Assembly: GCA_964355075.1 (NCBI GenBank)
Contig: CAYHCF010000055.1
Coordinates: 1-11,849 of the forward strand
Length of the DNA: 11,849 nucleotides
DNA from: B1 sp964355075
GTDB taxonomy: Bacteria; Bacteroidota; Bacteroidia; UKL13-3
Direction of reading: 5' to 3'
This document shows positions 11,842-11,849 of this stretch, piece by piece. The stretch's first letter is position 1. The number at the start of each line of letters is the position of its first letter. The position numbers and the translations under genes were made by a program. The notes beneath the pieces are model-generated. The model was not told where the DNA came from. It saw nothing but the letters and a program-made list of their open reading frames with translations, and did not search any database.

Positions 11842-11849
11842 GATATACT
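11796..11849 (+). repeat. 11-bp direct repeat at the window edge
   Basis: TAGGATATACT occurs at 11796-11806 and again at 11839-11849, 43 bases apart. The sequence between contains TTTGCATTTCAAAATGGGC, nearly the same as at 7444-7462. The window stops at the end of the second copy, so a longer tandem cannot be excluded. Confidence 0.7.

Overview
This window looks like a low-GC Bacteroidota chromosome fragment. The evidence is a TonB-dependent receptor with an N-terminal carboxypeptidase-regulatory-like domain paired with a DUF4249-type lipoprotein, near absence of Shine-Dalgarno sequences, and -7 boxes of the TAnnTTTG type. I cannot name a genus. A run of exactly 100 N at 6338-6437 marks a scaffold gap inside a tandem repeat, so sequence left and right of it is joined by scaffolding only.

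Left part (1-6200), ordinary chromosomal genes. After a short broken remnant resembling the N-terminus of a pectate-lyase/tail-spike type protein (130-462) come a class I PLP-dependent aspartate-type aminotransferase (610-1803) and a heptose-7-phosphate kinase-like PfkB protein (2009-2980), separated by a hairpin and a CTTTGTG/CACAAAG inverted-repeat element. Convergent to these, on the minus strand, is a two-gene operon: TonB-dependent receptor (3831-6200) then DUF4249-type lipoprotein (2977-3819). They are probably outer-membrane partners.

Right part (6260-11849), an accessory, repeat-rich region. Small genes sit between decayed mobile elements: a four-helix membrane protein (6748-7170), a VapC-type PIN toxin with its antitoxin (7617-8257), a RelE/ParE-type toxin with its antitoxin (8713-9188), an unrecognised soluble protein (10621-11178) and a truncated IS1182-like transposase at the right edge (11314-11841). 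Three copies of the leader of that IS1182-like element are present (about 7355, 8348 and 11203). The 9.2-10.6 kb stretch has no convincing intact gene. It is packed with structured repeats: six hairpins sharing a CTCGTC/GACGAG stem, two direct copies of a roughly 155-bp element that each contain two crossing (A-B-A'-B') complementary pairs, a nested 15-bp inverted repeat, and the 3' end of an IS91-like transposase followed by a hairpin. A 57-bp direct repeat (about 84% identical) lies at 6512-6568 and 10375-10431, bracketing most of this island.

No rRNA, tRNA or CRISPR array was seen. The structured-repeat block at 9.2-10.6 kb is the part least explained by known features.
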